A DNA stretch of 64,000 nucleotides from Ryuthela nishihirai. Its lineage: Eukaryota; Arthropoda; Arachnida; Araneae; Heptathelidae. A program made the translations under genes and the position numbers. Positions 1-11,200 of the stretch are shown here, piece by piece. The stretch lies in contig JAWZYU010000028.1 of assembly GCA_038380435.1 (NCBI GenBank), positions 29,186,201 through 29,250,200 of the forward strand. Reading direction: 5' to 3'. Under the pieces are notes generated by a model. That model had not been told where the DNA came from and made no database searches. It saw only the letters and a program-made list of their open reading frames with translations. Each line of letters begins with the position of its first letter. Within the stretch, counting starts at the first letter, position 1.

Positions 1-469
1 CACATACAGGGCTCTTCTCATTTAGATGTCTATTACAAAAACTAAAAATGCCATTAGAATGGAATATTTTTTTAATTCGTATTTTTTATGCATTTTGTTT
101 ACATAACATATTCTTCTAAATCTATTAGAATGTTTGAAACAAATAGATTTTTTTTCACATTTCCAAAAAAAAATATTTTGGTCTAAAGATGGAAGAATTA
201 AGTTCTTAAAAGGGGTTTCATTAACGCTATCACATTCTTGATTCATTTGAAGTTGGAGCAGGATTTTGTGACAGGATTTCAGAGCAAACAATGCACTGTG
301 GATTTGGTTTTACTAAATTTCCTGTCCATGTAAAGCCAAATGATGTTTCCACATTCAAGTCTTCACTGTGCCTGCATCGATATTTTCCCTACAAGTCCCC
401 TCTCTGATCCCTTTGAGAATTGATAAACCAATGAGTTTTGAATGGCTGCTGCCTGCCAAATTGTACATT
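1..469. other. AT-rich flank, nothing recognised
   Basis: There is no open frame with recognisable protein character and no repeat shared with the rest of the window. Confidence 0.5.
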
Positions 470-655
470 AAGCCATGGCCCAGTGTGGAGGAGAGTCATA
501 CTCATGTACATGGTGGATTACCTTGATGGGAGACTACCATCTATCTCCAAAAACTGTCCAGTTGCTCCCCTTTTCCCTATAGAGTGCTGATCTTTTGGTG
601 TCCTTGTGTCCCTGCCACTATGTGCACAGAAATACTGCTCAGAGGTAAAACAAAT
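470..655 (+). repeat. SINE1 fragment, degraded 3' half
   Basis: Matches the 3' half of the tRNA-derived SINE seen in full at 31949-32339: the taagccatggcccagtgtg block, a gatgggagactaccatct block, and the end gctcagaggtaaaacaa. The tRNA-like head is missing and many substitutions are present, so this is an old 5'-truncated copy. Confidence 0.75.
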
Positions 656-815
656 CAATCCTTTATATTTACTTCACCTAACTCATTATCAAAAGTGAAA
701 TGTATAGAAGCATTTGTACTTCATCTAAATAGTAACCTTTTTCAACAAATGTAACACAAGTCACTAACCCTTCCCCTTTCTTGAGGTGTTAGGCAATATA
801 TGGATGACCCTCTAG

Positions 816-1176
816 CACAGTATCTTGGGCATTAGGTGGTTAAACTTTGTAACTAATGATGAGGTTCAGCAAAGGAGTTGGCAACCTCCATTAAGCAGCA
901 TATTGTGTAGAGAGAGACTCCATTGGTTTGGCCATGTTGCCCGTATGGATAATTATATATTGGCGAATAAGGTTATGAACAGTGTGCCTAAAGGCCTCAG
1001 AAAGAGGGAGAGACCTAGGATGCAGTGGGCTGATAATGCCAAACAGGACCTTATTAGAATTAGTGTGCAGTGGACAGATGTAGCTCAGGACAGATATGCT
1101 TGGAGAAGTAAATTGCACTGTCTGGTTGGACCTATGTAGCTCTTGGCTGCTTGAGGAGGAGGAGAATGATGATGAA
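816..1176 (+). mobile_element. RTE-like LINE copy A, 3' end only
   Basis: A 5'-truncated copy of the LINE family found five more times here. It encodes the last ~100 residues of the ORF: LGIRW, a CRERLHWFGHVARMD segment, then RERPRMQWADN. It ends in a short GAG/GAT-rich tail. This segment lies downstream of the reverse transcriptase domain; the proline-arginine and WFGH motifs are common at the C-terminus of RTE-like ORFs. The frame stays open from 825 to 1139 but has no RT or endonuclease, so it is a dead fragment. Confidence 0.85.
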
Positions 1177-1911
1177 TGAGGCAATTCAAAAACCACTATG
1201 AAGCTCAAAATATTCTCTCATTTGTAATGAGGCACAGTACTTTAAAAATATTCAAAATATTAAGGGTCAACATTTATTTTGTTTAACATGTTTTTATATT
1301 TACATTTCTATTTCTTAATTTCTCAGGAATTAAATTAAATCAATGCACAATTTTTTTTCTCCCCAAACTATGCTTCTACACCAAAATTTTGGTATTTAAT
1401 TTTGGTGACTTGATTTCTTTTGGATGAAAAACTCATCTAAAATTTGAAAAATAATTTAAAAGGTCATTTTCACATCCAAATATTTTGGCAAAAAGAGTTA
1501 CTTATTTGCGTAACCTCCTTTTGTCCTAATTTAAAATAAGTATCGTTTAGATTGTTTACCCCATTTAGAGTTACAAAATTTTAAATTTAAAAACACTCAA
1601 AAAAGTGTCTTTTCAGATTCCAGTTTTGCTTTAAATGGTTGAATGTATAAATATTAAAATTTCACTGTCAGCCTTCACAAAATGCTACTCGGAGCAAATT
1701 CTGTTTTCTTCCCAACATCTGAATAGCTAATGTGGTTCACTGCTGATCAAAGGAATCCAGGCAATTACTTGTTTTCAAATTGTAAAAATAAAAACTTAAG
1801 TGAAAATATTCCAGTAGGAAATGTACAAAAATCAGTTTTCCAATTTCAGTAAATGGATTAAATTAATAAAAGAAAAATTTAATTTTCTCTGCTTTGCTGT
1901 ACATTATGCAA
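1177..1911. other. AT-rich spacer, nothing recognised
   Basis: No supported gene or shared repeat was seen. It separates LINE copies A and B. Confidence 0.45.
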
Positions 1912-4107
1912 TATCATCATCATCATCATCATCATCATCAAGCAGCCATGGGCTACGGAGGTCCAACCAGACCGTGCAATTTAGTTCTCCAAGCAAGTCT
2001 ATCCTCAGCTACATCTACTGCATTTGGCCACTGCACACCAATTCTAACAAGGTGCTGTTTGACATTGTCTGCCCACCGCATCCTATGTCTCCCCTTCTTT
2101 CTGAGGCCTTTAGGCACACTGTTCATAACCCTATTCACCAATCTATAATCATTCATACGGGCAACATGACCAACGAAGTCTCTATCTGCACAATATGCTG
2201 CTTAAAGAAGGTTGCAAACTCCTTTGCCTAACCTCATCAAAAGCATCTAGTTTCCTGTTATCTTGTTTACAAAGTGTCCAAGTTTCACTACCATAACTAA
2301 TCCTAGAAAGAATCAAACTATTATACAGTCTAATTTTAGTCTTTAGGTGTATACGCCTATTTCTTCACACTCTCCATAGAATCTTAAAAGTTCCAGCAGC
2401 AATCCCTATTCGTCTGTTAATCTCATGCCACACATCACCATTATCTGTTGCATAGCTCCCAAGATATTTAAACTGTGATACCTGCTCAAGACTGCAACCA
2501 TTCAGATTAACTGAATCACAGCCTGCCTGACCAGTTCATCTCATCAACATCATTTGCCAAAAGAGCTAAATCAGAAATTTTCATATCTTGAGTCCATTTA
2601 AGGCCAAAATCATACCCTTGAAGTGAATTTTGCATAACATAATCAATAACCAAGCTAAAGAGGAAAGGAGACAAAATGCACCCTTGTCGAACACCAGAAG
2701 TAATGCTAAACTAATTGCTACAAGCCTTACCAACTCTCACACATGACTCAGTGTTATTATAGAGAGCTTTCATTATGTTAACTAACTTGTCTGGTATACC
2801 ATATGATTTAACAATCAACCACAAATTATGACGATCAACAGAGTCGAAAGCCATTTTGAAATCAACAAAGCTAGCAACCAAAGGTTTCTAAAACTAAACA
2901 TTTCTCAAGATATCTGCCTAAGAGAAAATATCTGATCCACACATCCCCTACCACTTCTGAATCCACATTGCTCATCACGCAATTGACTGTCAACCAGATT
3001 CTTAATTCTATTAAGCACAATCATGGAAAGAACTTTACTTGGAACAGAGAGTAGGCTGATACCCCTATAGTTATCACAAGAACTGCGATCACCTTTTTTG
3101 AAAATAGGGATAACAATAGCTCTGGTAAAATCCTTAGGAACCATGCCTGTATCATAAAAGATATTCAGAATTTCAGTCATCCAAATGGTAACCGAAACAT
3201 TCCCAGCTCTAAGCATTTCTGTAGTAATTTCATTTACACCTGGGGATTTATGTAGTTTAAGTTTAGAAACAGCCAAAATAACTTCAGATTGTCTTATAGG
3301 GCCAACATTAAAGCCACCAATGCATCTATCTTCATTGCAAACAATGGGAATAGAACTAACCACATTGTTTAGAATATCACTGAAATGCTCAGCCCACCTA
3401 GCCATGACAGAATCCTCACCTTCTATAACCTTACCTTGTTTATCCTTCAATCCCTGTATACCTGTCTGTTTTCTACCACACAAAACATTAACTATCTGGT
3501 ACAGCTCTCTGCTGTTGTGCTGTCTAACTGTTTCCTCAGCTTTGTCAACCAAGCCATCAAGCCAAAAATTCTTATCAGCAGCTAACTGATCTTTTACACA
3601 TTTATTAAGCTCTATGTAATGCTTTCTATTAGGACGAGTCGGATATTGATTAAGGACATTCCTGCAGTTCCTTCTTTCTTAAATAAGCTCAAGTGCCTTA
3701 TCACTCAAATAATTCTGTCTCCTCTGCTCCTTTTTTCCTAAAAGAGTACTGTTAGTTTCCAAAAAAGCCTGTTTAAAATGGTCCCATTCTTCCTCAATTT
3801 CAGTAGTAAGCATACCATGACTGTCATAATGACTAAGTAACCTATCATGGTAAGCTTTGGCTATAACTGGGTCTTTGAGAGCTTCAGTATTAAAAGGAAA
3901 TTTTTTAACCCTAGCACAACACTTTTTAAGCTTAAGTTGCAAGACACTTTTGACAAGGATCCAATTTCAGCTCCCCTATATGACCTGGTATTCCTAACAG
4001 AACTAGCCCATTTGCTGTTAATTAATATATAATCAATCATATTCTTATGCAGCCCATCAGGTGAAACCCATGTGTACTTATGTATGTCGCGGTGTTTGTA
4101 ATAAGTG
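1912..4107 (-). mobile_element. RTE-like LINE copy B, 5'-truncated
   Basis: On the minus strand. The 3' tail is the (GAT)n run read as CAT repeats at 1912-1941. Coding remnants in order are the endonuclease-RT linker (3679-3942), the start of the RT domain with HKSPGV and IIPIFKKGD (2905-3552), and the C-terminal WADNVKQ region (1953-2156). Homology with copies C-F stops at about 4107, inside the endonuclease, so the element is 5'-truncated. Near 2535 it lacks a stretch of roughly 75 bp that copies D, E and F keep, including part of the YADD region. Frameshifts and stops make it non-functional. No clear target-site duplication was found. Confidence 0.88.
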
Positions 4108-4574
4108 TTTGAAGAAATTATTTAGTTTTTTTCAGATTTAATCAATTAAGTAATTCCAATTTTGTGTTATTCTTTAATGCAAAGTAAAACTACATTTCCA
4201 AGTGAACCATGTGCAATAAACATCACATAAAATTGAACAATGGAAGGCTAAGCGAAGAAATTGGGAAAATTCAACTATTTTTGGAGGAATTTCGGGTTTT
4301 CGTGAGCTTACTTAGACTTTTTCTTCAATTAAAAATTATTTAGTTCTAAAACAGGCTAAGACACATAAATGATACTTACTGTAACTAAAGCACACAGTTT
4401 TGCAGAGAAATTTTCAGATTTCTATACTGAATTCATTTTACTGATGTTAGTGTCTGAATATAGTTGCTTTTAGTTCAGTTTTTTTTTCAACTTCAAGGCT
4501 ACGTTTTACTCAGAAAGAAATGAATTACTGGATATGAACAAAAAAAAGACAGTGGACAAATATAGTTTGTAAAT
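4108..4574. other. AT-rich spacer beside a hairpin element
   Basis: No gene is seen. A gaaccatgtgcaataaa segment near 4206 recurs at 4914, immediately after the perfect palindrome, so part of this stretch probably belongs to the same repeat. Confidence 0.4.
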
Positions 4575-5012
4575 ATAAAAGTTTGACAGTGCTAACAATA
4601 TTGATATTATAGATACTCTACAGCTGTTAAGTATAAAAAAAATAAGTATTGTTAGTTCCATTGATTTTGAATGCTGCTATACAACTCTATTCTGTTAAGG
4701 CACACAAATTTGTAATGTTACACAATTCAAGAAGTATATAAAAAAAAAATTCTTATTTCTTTTATATTTAACAGCCATGCAGTGTCTATAATATATTATA
4801 TTAGTATAGTGTATATTAATTATATTGTCTATAATATAAATCAAAAGTCTAATTTTGATTTATATTATAGACAATATAATTAATATACACTATACTAATA
4901 TAATATATTATAGAACCATGTGCAATAAATATCACATCAAACTGAATTTTTTACACTTCACTTGAATTGTGTAACATTACAAATCTTAACAGCTGTAGAG
5001 TGTCAAAAGTCT
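4575..5012. repeat. Hairpin (foldback) element with a perfect 62-bp palindrome
   Basis: The core is an exact inverted repeat: 4785-4846 pairs with 4853-4914 across a 6-base loop. Outer arms also pair: 4709-4732 is the exact reverse complement of 4961-4984, and the ctctacagctgttaa block near 4616 is mirrored near 4987. The whole behaves as one nested hairpin of about 440 bp with no coding capacity. It is most likely a MITE or foldback element; no terminal duplication was identified. Confidence 0.75.
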
Positions 5013-5185
5013 AGTAATTTGGGTTTGTTCCATAACTTCTAGATCATAGGGTAAAAACCAGAACAGGTGTAGAGCAAGAAAGGCTTCAAGGTGTTTACCT
5101 TTATGTAGCTTTATAGTTCCCGTTATCTACTTCACTATGATACTCACTGTATAATGGTTGACTTCTACCTTAATAAATGCATTAA

Positions 5186-5251
5186 AAAAATTTCCTCTCA
5201 ATCAGCTGCTTGTCACAGAAATCTGACATGAGCCTATTAGTTTAATAAGTG
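5186..5251 (-). repeat. SINE2 fragment, 3' end
   Basis: Reads cagctgcttgtcacagaaat followed by a diverged cctgtcagtttaa, the reverse complement of the 3' end of the tRNA-derived SINE seen at 49161-49362. Confidence 0.6.
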
Positions 5252-6359
5252 ATGGTTCATTATACATGAGTACAGCTAACTGCAACATACTTTCAGATGT
5301 GGTTATTTTATTTCACATGCATCTTAAGGGTTAATGACTCCCGCTCTGTGCCCTTCACCACACATTAGCTGTACCATAAAAAATGTCGCATTAATGGCAT
5401 TCAGCAGATTGAGTCTCTTAGAAAAATAAAACATTACACCCTCCCCCCCAAATATGTCAGAAGTGGGTGGTGATGTTGGACAGCAACAAACTAAGCTTGA
5501 TCTAACAGAATCTTATGCTACCTATCTCCCAGCCAGGTATCTCTAATCTGACAGGCCTGTCAGTCAAATGATTCAGCACTTACTTTGCACATACTAAGAT
5601 TAAGCAAACCATTTGAATGAGGTGATGAAGCTTTCCCACCCATTTTGTAGTGCTCTCAGCAAGAATATTGCTATCATAATACTGAGCATTCATAAGCATC
5701 TCAGACAACATATAAACAAAATTGTACTAAAACCACTACCTGCCCAAGAGCAGATCCCAAATTTGTCTTCATTCCATAATCCAGAAATGAAACTCTTACT
5801 AATGGATCATTTAATAATCAAGATCACTTTAATAGCTTGTAATTTGGCTTCTAGGGTACTGAAGGAGTTTTTTTGCATCCTGGAAAAGTTAATAGGATAA
5901 AATCCCCTTTGAAGCTAATTATTGAAACTAAAAATTATTTGCTAAATAAAAAAAAAAATCCCACTTGGTGCCCTTGCTCATGTCCCACACCACACCCAAC
6001 CACTACCAACTCATCTCACAGCCTCCCATGGGTCACACCCTCATATTTTTGCTATCATAAAAATAGCAGCCTGTTGGAACTAGAAAAAAACCCAAGTTTC
6101 TTGGAGGGGGCCATGACCCCCTCCTTATGACCACCACTGGTAAAAATGACATAACAGTTATGTCAAAAATGTTAGATCAGTATTTTATGATATTTGAGAG
6201 AGACTGGAATCTATTTTTTGTATAAATTTGAAATAATATTTTCCCCTGCATTTCAGTTTCATTTATTAAGAAGAAAATCTTCAACACTTACCATTACTAT
6301 ACCAGGAAAAGCACTCAGGTACTTTCTTTCAGCTCCAAACATAATAAATTTTATAATTA
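5252..6359. other. No gene recognised
   Basis: AT-rich sequence without a credible gene. A CCCCCTCC / GGAGGGGG inverted pair near 6105-6125 followed by ccaccactgg could be one end of an old hAT-type MITE, but the partner end was not found. Confidence 0.35.
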
Positions 6360-6562
6360 GAATCTGATGAGAATACTTTTGAACATCAAACTGAAAGTTA
6401 GAGGGGAAAAATTGTGTGGAGTTGGATGGGATACAAACCCACAACCTTCTGATAATGTCCAACAAAATGTTATTAGGTCATGGGTTCATATTCCACCTGG
6501 CTCAAGACAGTTTTTCTTCTAACTTTGAGTTTGATATTCAAGAATGTTCTCATCAGATATTG
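6360..6562. repeat. Palindromic repeat made of two opposed SINE3 pieces
   Basis: Left arm (6360-6460) and right arm (about 6465-6562) are imperfect reverse complements. Both contain the tRNA-like B-box block gggttcatat-tccac and the following ctcaagaca segment found in a single copy at 57965-58065. It looks like two head-to-head SINE copies, or a SINE captured into a foldback element. Confidence 0.6.
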
Positions 6563-6586
6563 ATTGAATAAACATCAGATCTTATA

Positions 6587-7880
6587 CATCAAAGAACCAA
6601 AACATTATGACCAGTGCATCTTTATGCAAATCAAAGCAACTACAGGTAAATGATGGAGCTTGTGAAGGTCATGAATGAAATGGTATAAATAATACCTGAT
6701 ACTGAACTCTGTTATTCTTGTTCTTCAGATGGGAAAGGCAGTGAACTTAAGTGAGTTTGACAAAGGCCAAATTGTAATGGCCAGATGACTGGCTCAGAGC
6801 ATTTCTGAGACTGCAAGGCTTGTGGGGTGTTCATGGTCAACCGTTGTTAGTACCTTAAAAAAGTGGTCTGAGGAGGAAAAAACCATGAATGTTGGCAAGG
6901 TGTGGGCCGGCCATGGCTCATTGATACTAGAGATGAGTGAAGGCTATCCCGTATGGTATGAGCCAACAGAAGGTATACTGTTGTTAACTCGCCTGTAATT
7001 TGAATGCTGGTGATGGGAGTAATGTGTCACAACACAGCACATCGAACCCTGCTGAAAATGGGGCTGCGTAGCTGCAGGCTGTCCGAGTGCCCATGCTAAC
7101 CTCAGTTCACCATCAAAAGCACCTACAATGTGCACTTGAGCATCAAAAACTGGACCTTGAATGATTGGAAGAAGATCGTCTGGTCTAATGAATCTCATTT
7201 CCTGTTGTACCATATGGATGACTGGGTATGTGTGCATCGTTTACCTGGGGAAGTGTTGGCACCAGGATGCACCGTGGGACAAAAACAGCTGGTGGAGGAA
7301 GTGTAATGCTTTGGTTAATATTCTGCTGGGAAACCCTGGGTTCAGTCACTCATGTGCAGGAAACTAGGATGTATACCACCTACCTAAACATCATTGCAGA
7401 CCAAGTACATCCTTTCATGACAACAGTATACCCCTCTAGTAGTGCCTTCTTTCAGCAGGATAATGCACTTGCCACACTGCCCAGAGTGTTCAAGAATGGT
7501 TCGCAGAATATGAGAAAGACTTCCAGGTATTGCCCTGGCCTCCAAATTTCTCCAACATCAATCCAATTGAGCATATGTGGTTTGTGTTAGCTGTGTTGGA
7601 ACAGTATATCCGATCTGCAATGGCTCAATCATGTAACTTACAAGAGTTAAAAATCTTATCAAGATTTTTCATTACTTACAAGAGTTAAAAATCTTATCAA
7701 GATTTTTCATTACTTACAAGAGTTAAAGGATCTGCTGGTAACATGTTGGTCCCATATACCACAAGACACCTTTAGAAATCTTGTAGTGTCCATGCCTCGC
7801 CATGTAAGAGCTGTTTTAGCGGCATGTGGAGGACCAACATCATATTAGGCAGGTGGTCATAATGTTTTGGCTCTTTGGTG
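6587..7880 (+). mobile_element. Tc1-like transposon (Tc1-A), inactive
   Basis: Terminal inverted repeats of about 27 bp start CATCAAAGAACCAAAACATT on the left and match the right end with few differences. TA dinucleotides at 6585-6586 and 7881-7882 are the expected target duplication. Transposase remnants run left to right: an N-terminal helix-turn-helix region with SEFDKGQIV and ISETARLVGCS (from about 6730), a W-SNESHF segment carrying the first catalytic-acid region (about 7170), and FFQQDNA for the second (about 7450). Stops and frame changes interrupt it. A 38-bp tandem duplication lies near the 3' end. Confidence 0.9.
7636..7727 (+). repeat. 38-bp tandem duplication inside Tc1-A
   Basis: The unit beginning acttacaagagttaaaaatc starts at 7636, 7674 and (partial) 7712. 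Each unit contains the short palindrome aaaaatctt-atc-aagattttt, which could have promoted the replication slippage. Confidence 0.9.
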
Positions 7881-8056
7881 TATATAATTGAGTCTGTGAA
7901 TGAGCTGAGAATTTAGATTTAATTTGTTAAATTAAAAAAACTTTTTAAATTTTTTTAAAATATTAAAATTTTTACTCGGTGTAAATTTACAGGTTGAATA
8001 TTTCTCTTTTAGGCTTTTGGTAGTAATTTCTGATCATTTAGAAATTTCTGCAGAAC
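7881..8056 (+). promoter_or_regulatory. MRPL37 5' flank or 5' UTR
   Basis: This 176-bp gap separates the Tc1-A terminus from the MRPL37 start codon. A pyrimidine tract followed by AG (tttctcttttag, ending at 8012) could be a splice acceptor, so 8013-8056 may be the start of a coding exon whose non-coding first exon lies further upstream. Otherwise the promoter must sit here or inside the transposon. An in-frame TAG at 8039-8041 shows translation does not enter from upstream. Confidence 0.4.
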
Positions 8057-8229
8057 ATGCATCTTACAAATGTATTGCATCGCCATAACAATTACAGACT
8101 GCTCAAAGCTGTGTGGAGAAAGAAAAGTGAGCTGCAGGTTGTTGATTTAGGGATCCCATCTGGTCTTAAAGCAGCAGGGGTGCAAATAAATGATGCCATT
8201 AAATTAGTTAAGCAGCCAGAACTAGAAAA
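8057..8229 (+). CDS. MRPL37: MRPL37 coding exon 1
   Basis: The ATG at 8057 follows an in-frame TAG 18 bases upstream and has A at -3. It encodes 57 residues plus two bases (phase 2). Residues 1-23 contain His, Arg and Lys but no acid (MHLTNVLHRHNYRLLKAVWR), matching a mitochondrial targeting peptide. The donor is gtaagt at 8230. The short open frame and lack of similarity to the surrounding repeats support a real exon; its assignment to MRPL37 depends on phase continuity with exon 2 and the presequence character. Confidence 0.8.
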
Positions 8230-11200
8230 GTAAGTCTAAGTTTTGTTGTAAATTATAAGATCAAGTTTATGTTTTTTTCCCAAATCAGCAAAACAGAATA
8301 GGTTTTTCAGAAGTGAAAAAAAAAATGTACTACATTAAATTTAGAATAATGTTCTATATTCCATTTTGAATTAAAAAACTGATTAAAAACTCTGGGTTAA
8401 AGTTAAAGCATTGAAATACATATTACATTTAAACGTTTTGAGCTGCCTGAAAATTTTTAAATATAGTGTTCTTTAGATTTAACTCTTTCCAGGTCACTGT
8501 CGAACATAGGCGTTGACAGAATCCGAAATGAGAGGTCAAAGAGGTCAATAGATGCCTTTTGTACAACACCTAAAACATCAATTTTTTTTAATGCTGTTTG
8601 AAAATTTTCTTAGATATATCTTTTAAAAATATGCAATTCAAGTTTGTAAAATAATATTTTCTTTTTTCATTTGATGCATATTTTATTAAACTATAATTAA
8701 ATAATGTGTTAAAGCCATCTGATTGCCATTTAATAGAAGTGGTAAATGGTGTAGCCGATTTGCTTGTTAACCTTCCTCTGCTGAGGCAACCTTCTGTTTT
8801 AAGCTCACAAGTTTGACTTGAACTGTTATCAACAAATTTTTCTTTAAATTTTCAAAAATCTCCTAATAAAATAACAAAAAACTGCTTTTTTAAAATGGCA
8901 GATTTTGAAAGTAATTAAGAAGTACATACTGCCATTTTTTTTCTGTTTTACACTCTTTTTCTGCTATAAACCTATTTCAGTATTCCCAGAATTATTTTTA
9001 TCATTTATATCATTTATCCCAGCATTCTATGCGTCTTTGCTGCTCTTAAAATATAAACTGGAAGAGCTTTCTTAGAAACGAAGCCAGCAAGCCGAGTTGG
9101 ACTTGTTGCAAAGTTTGTCACAGCAGCAGGTGCAAGTTGAGTGCTGTAAATTATAAGATCAAGTTTATGTTTTTTAGTTTATGTTTCAAGTTTATGTTTT
9201 TATTAGCACCATATATGATCTCGGGTGGCAACTATTTCTCTGACACAAGGTATTTACCTAGTATCGAAAGTAATGCAATGCTTTAAGCTGCTCATTTGCC
9301 ACCACGATGTGCCCAAAGTAAGGGTGTGAATTTTGACTGCAGTAGTTATTGCTCACTACTGCAGTCAAGTAGCCTCTACAGTGGATGTTTACAGAAAGAG
9401 TTCTTCCCAGATATAGAATAATGTGACCATGCATCATGTCAGTATTAACCTTCATTTTCTTTTCTGTAGATTTATTTTATTTCCGTAAATTGTTGATTTT
9501 TTTTCCCTTCAACTGATCTGTCGATCTTTTGGAATTATTTTACATTGAATGGCCTGCTTTACAGGTTGTTGGGGATATTATTTAACATTGCATTAGATTA
9601 TATGTTAATATTTCTTTTATTATTCATTTCTTGTAAAAAAAACTTTGATATTGTATTGTTTCCTGAAAATGAATGAGGTATTGGATTTGGAAGTAAAAAG
9701 GACTTACTTAGTATGGCAAGTTGTTTACATGGATGATTTAAGTCAAATATTTCCTCCATGTTTTTGTTGTAAATAACAAACTGGATTATATATAAAATTC
9801 CTTCGTAAAATTAGTATTTCCTTTTTTTTTAAACCTTAGTTTTCATTTCTCTAGATCTACTTTATTTTCATAAGTTATTGATTTTTCTACCAATCGATCG
9901 ATAATTATGAAATTTTCAAAGTTATGCTACATCGTATGGTCGGCTTATAATTTGTTGTTATGGATAGTTAATATTGCATTAGGCTATATGTTATTATTTC
10001 CTTTATTATTTCTTCATTTTCCAGTAAAAAAAAACTTTGATCTGTATAGTTTTCTGAAAAGGAACGAGGGTTTGGATAAAAGCACTTCCTTGGCATGGAT
10101 ATCAGTTTTCATGGGGGGGGGGGGGGGCAGTTTTAGGAAGGGTTTTACCTCTCCCCACTAAAATCAGTGAGATGTTTGTTTTACTCCCCCTCTAGCAAAA
10201 TTAATTTTTTTTTAAATTACGAGTTTTTATGTTCATATTGAATGATTTTCAAAGCAACACCCCCTCCCCTCCTCTCGGTATCTTGGCTGTGCTATTCTGA
10301 TAATACAGACAATTTTGTTTTTGATTTGTTTGACTGACTTTTTGGCACTTAGCAAAGATCAAAATTTAACAACCAAAGAAAAAATTTGTATAACGCTTGG
10401 AAAAAAAGCAGCCAAGAACCTTTCCTCTATTTCTTAAACCAGACAGAAAATACTATTATTGCGAGCAATCCAAGCAACCTTGCATAATGCTGGCCGATGT
10501 TTTAAATATACCACACTAAAAAAGAATCATTAAAAGAAATAAAAATCATGTTTCATGAAAATATTATATTCGGGAAGAAATTTACTTTTGATGAATATAT
10601 AATTTAACTTTTTTATTCATCAGGTTTTACAAGATTAAGCCTTAATTGCATAGTCAATCTATTTTTTCACTTTATCACTGTAAAAAAGTCATTAAAATTA
10701 CTATGCTTTATAAAATGCTTAAATTTCTATTTTCGTAAAATTCTTAAATTCTGTTTAATTTGGTGTATAGCATGATGACTTTCAGTTGATTAGTTATTTT
10801 TTGAAGAAATTCCAAATTTGACTTATTTATTTGACTCAGCACAGTGGGCAAAAATCCTGGGCTTTTCTCAAAGTATGGTAGAGAGAAAAAAATTATGAAA
10901 AGGGAGTGAGTTTCTTGCTTAAAGCAAATATTTTTTTTGTTATTCGGAAATAAATATCTTTCTCTTGATATGTATTATAATCATTTCTGTCTTTTAGTTT
11001 TTTTAAATAAATATTTATTTGCATTGCCAGATGCATTTTTTTATTACAAGACTCTTAAAAAAAACTTATTAAAATAACTTGTCTTCTTTTTTATAAATCT
11101 TTTATTAAAAAAATCCAGAATTAAATGCTGATTAATTTGGCATATAACATGCCATAATTCCTTTCATTAGTTATTTGGCAAAAAAAGTTCTAAGTTATTT

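Noticed and set aside
9907..10161. Hydrophobic 84-codon frame (possible membrane protein)
   Set aside because: It lies wholly in Rep1, is not kept open in the other Rep1 copies, and ends in the poly-G run.
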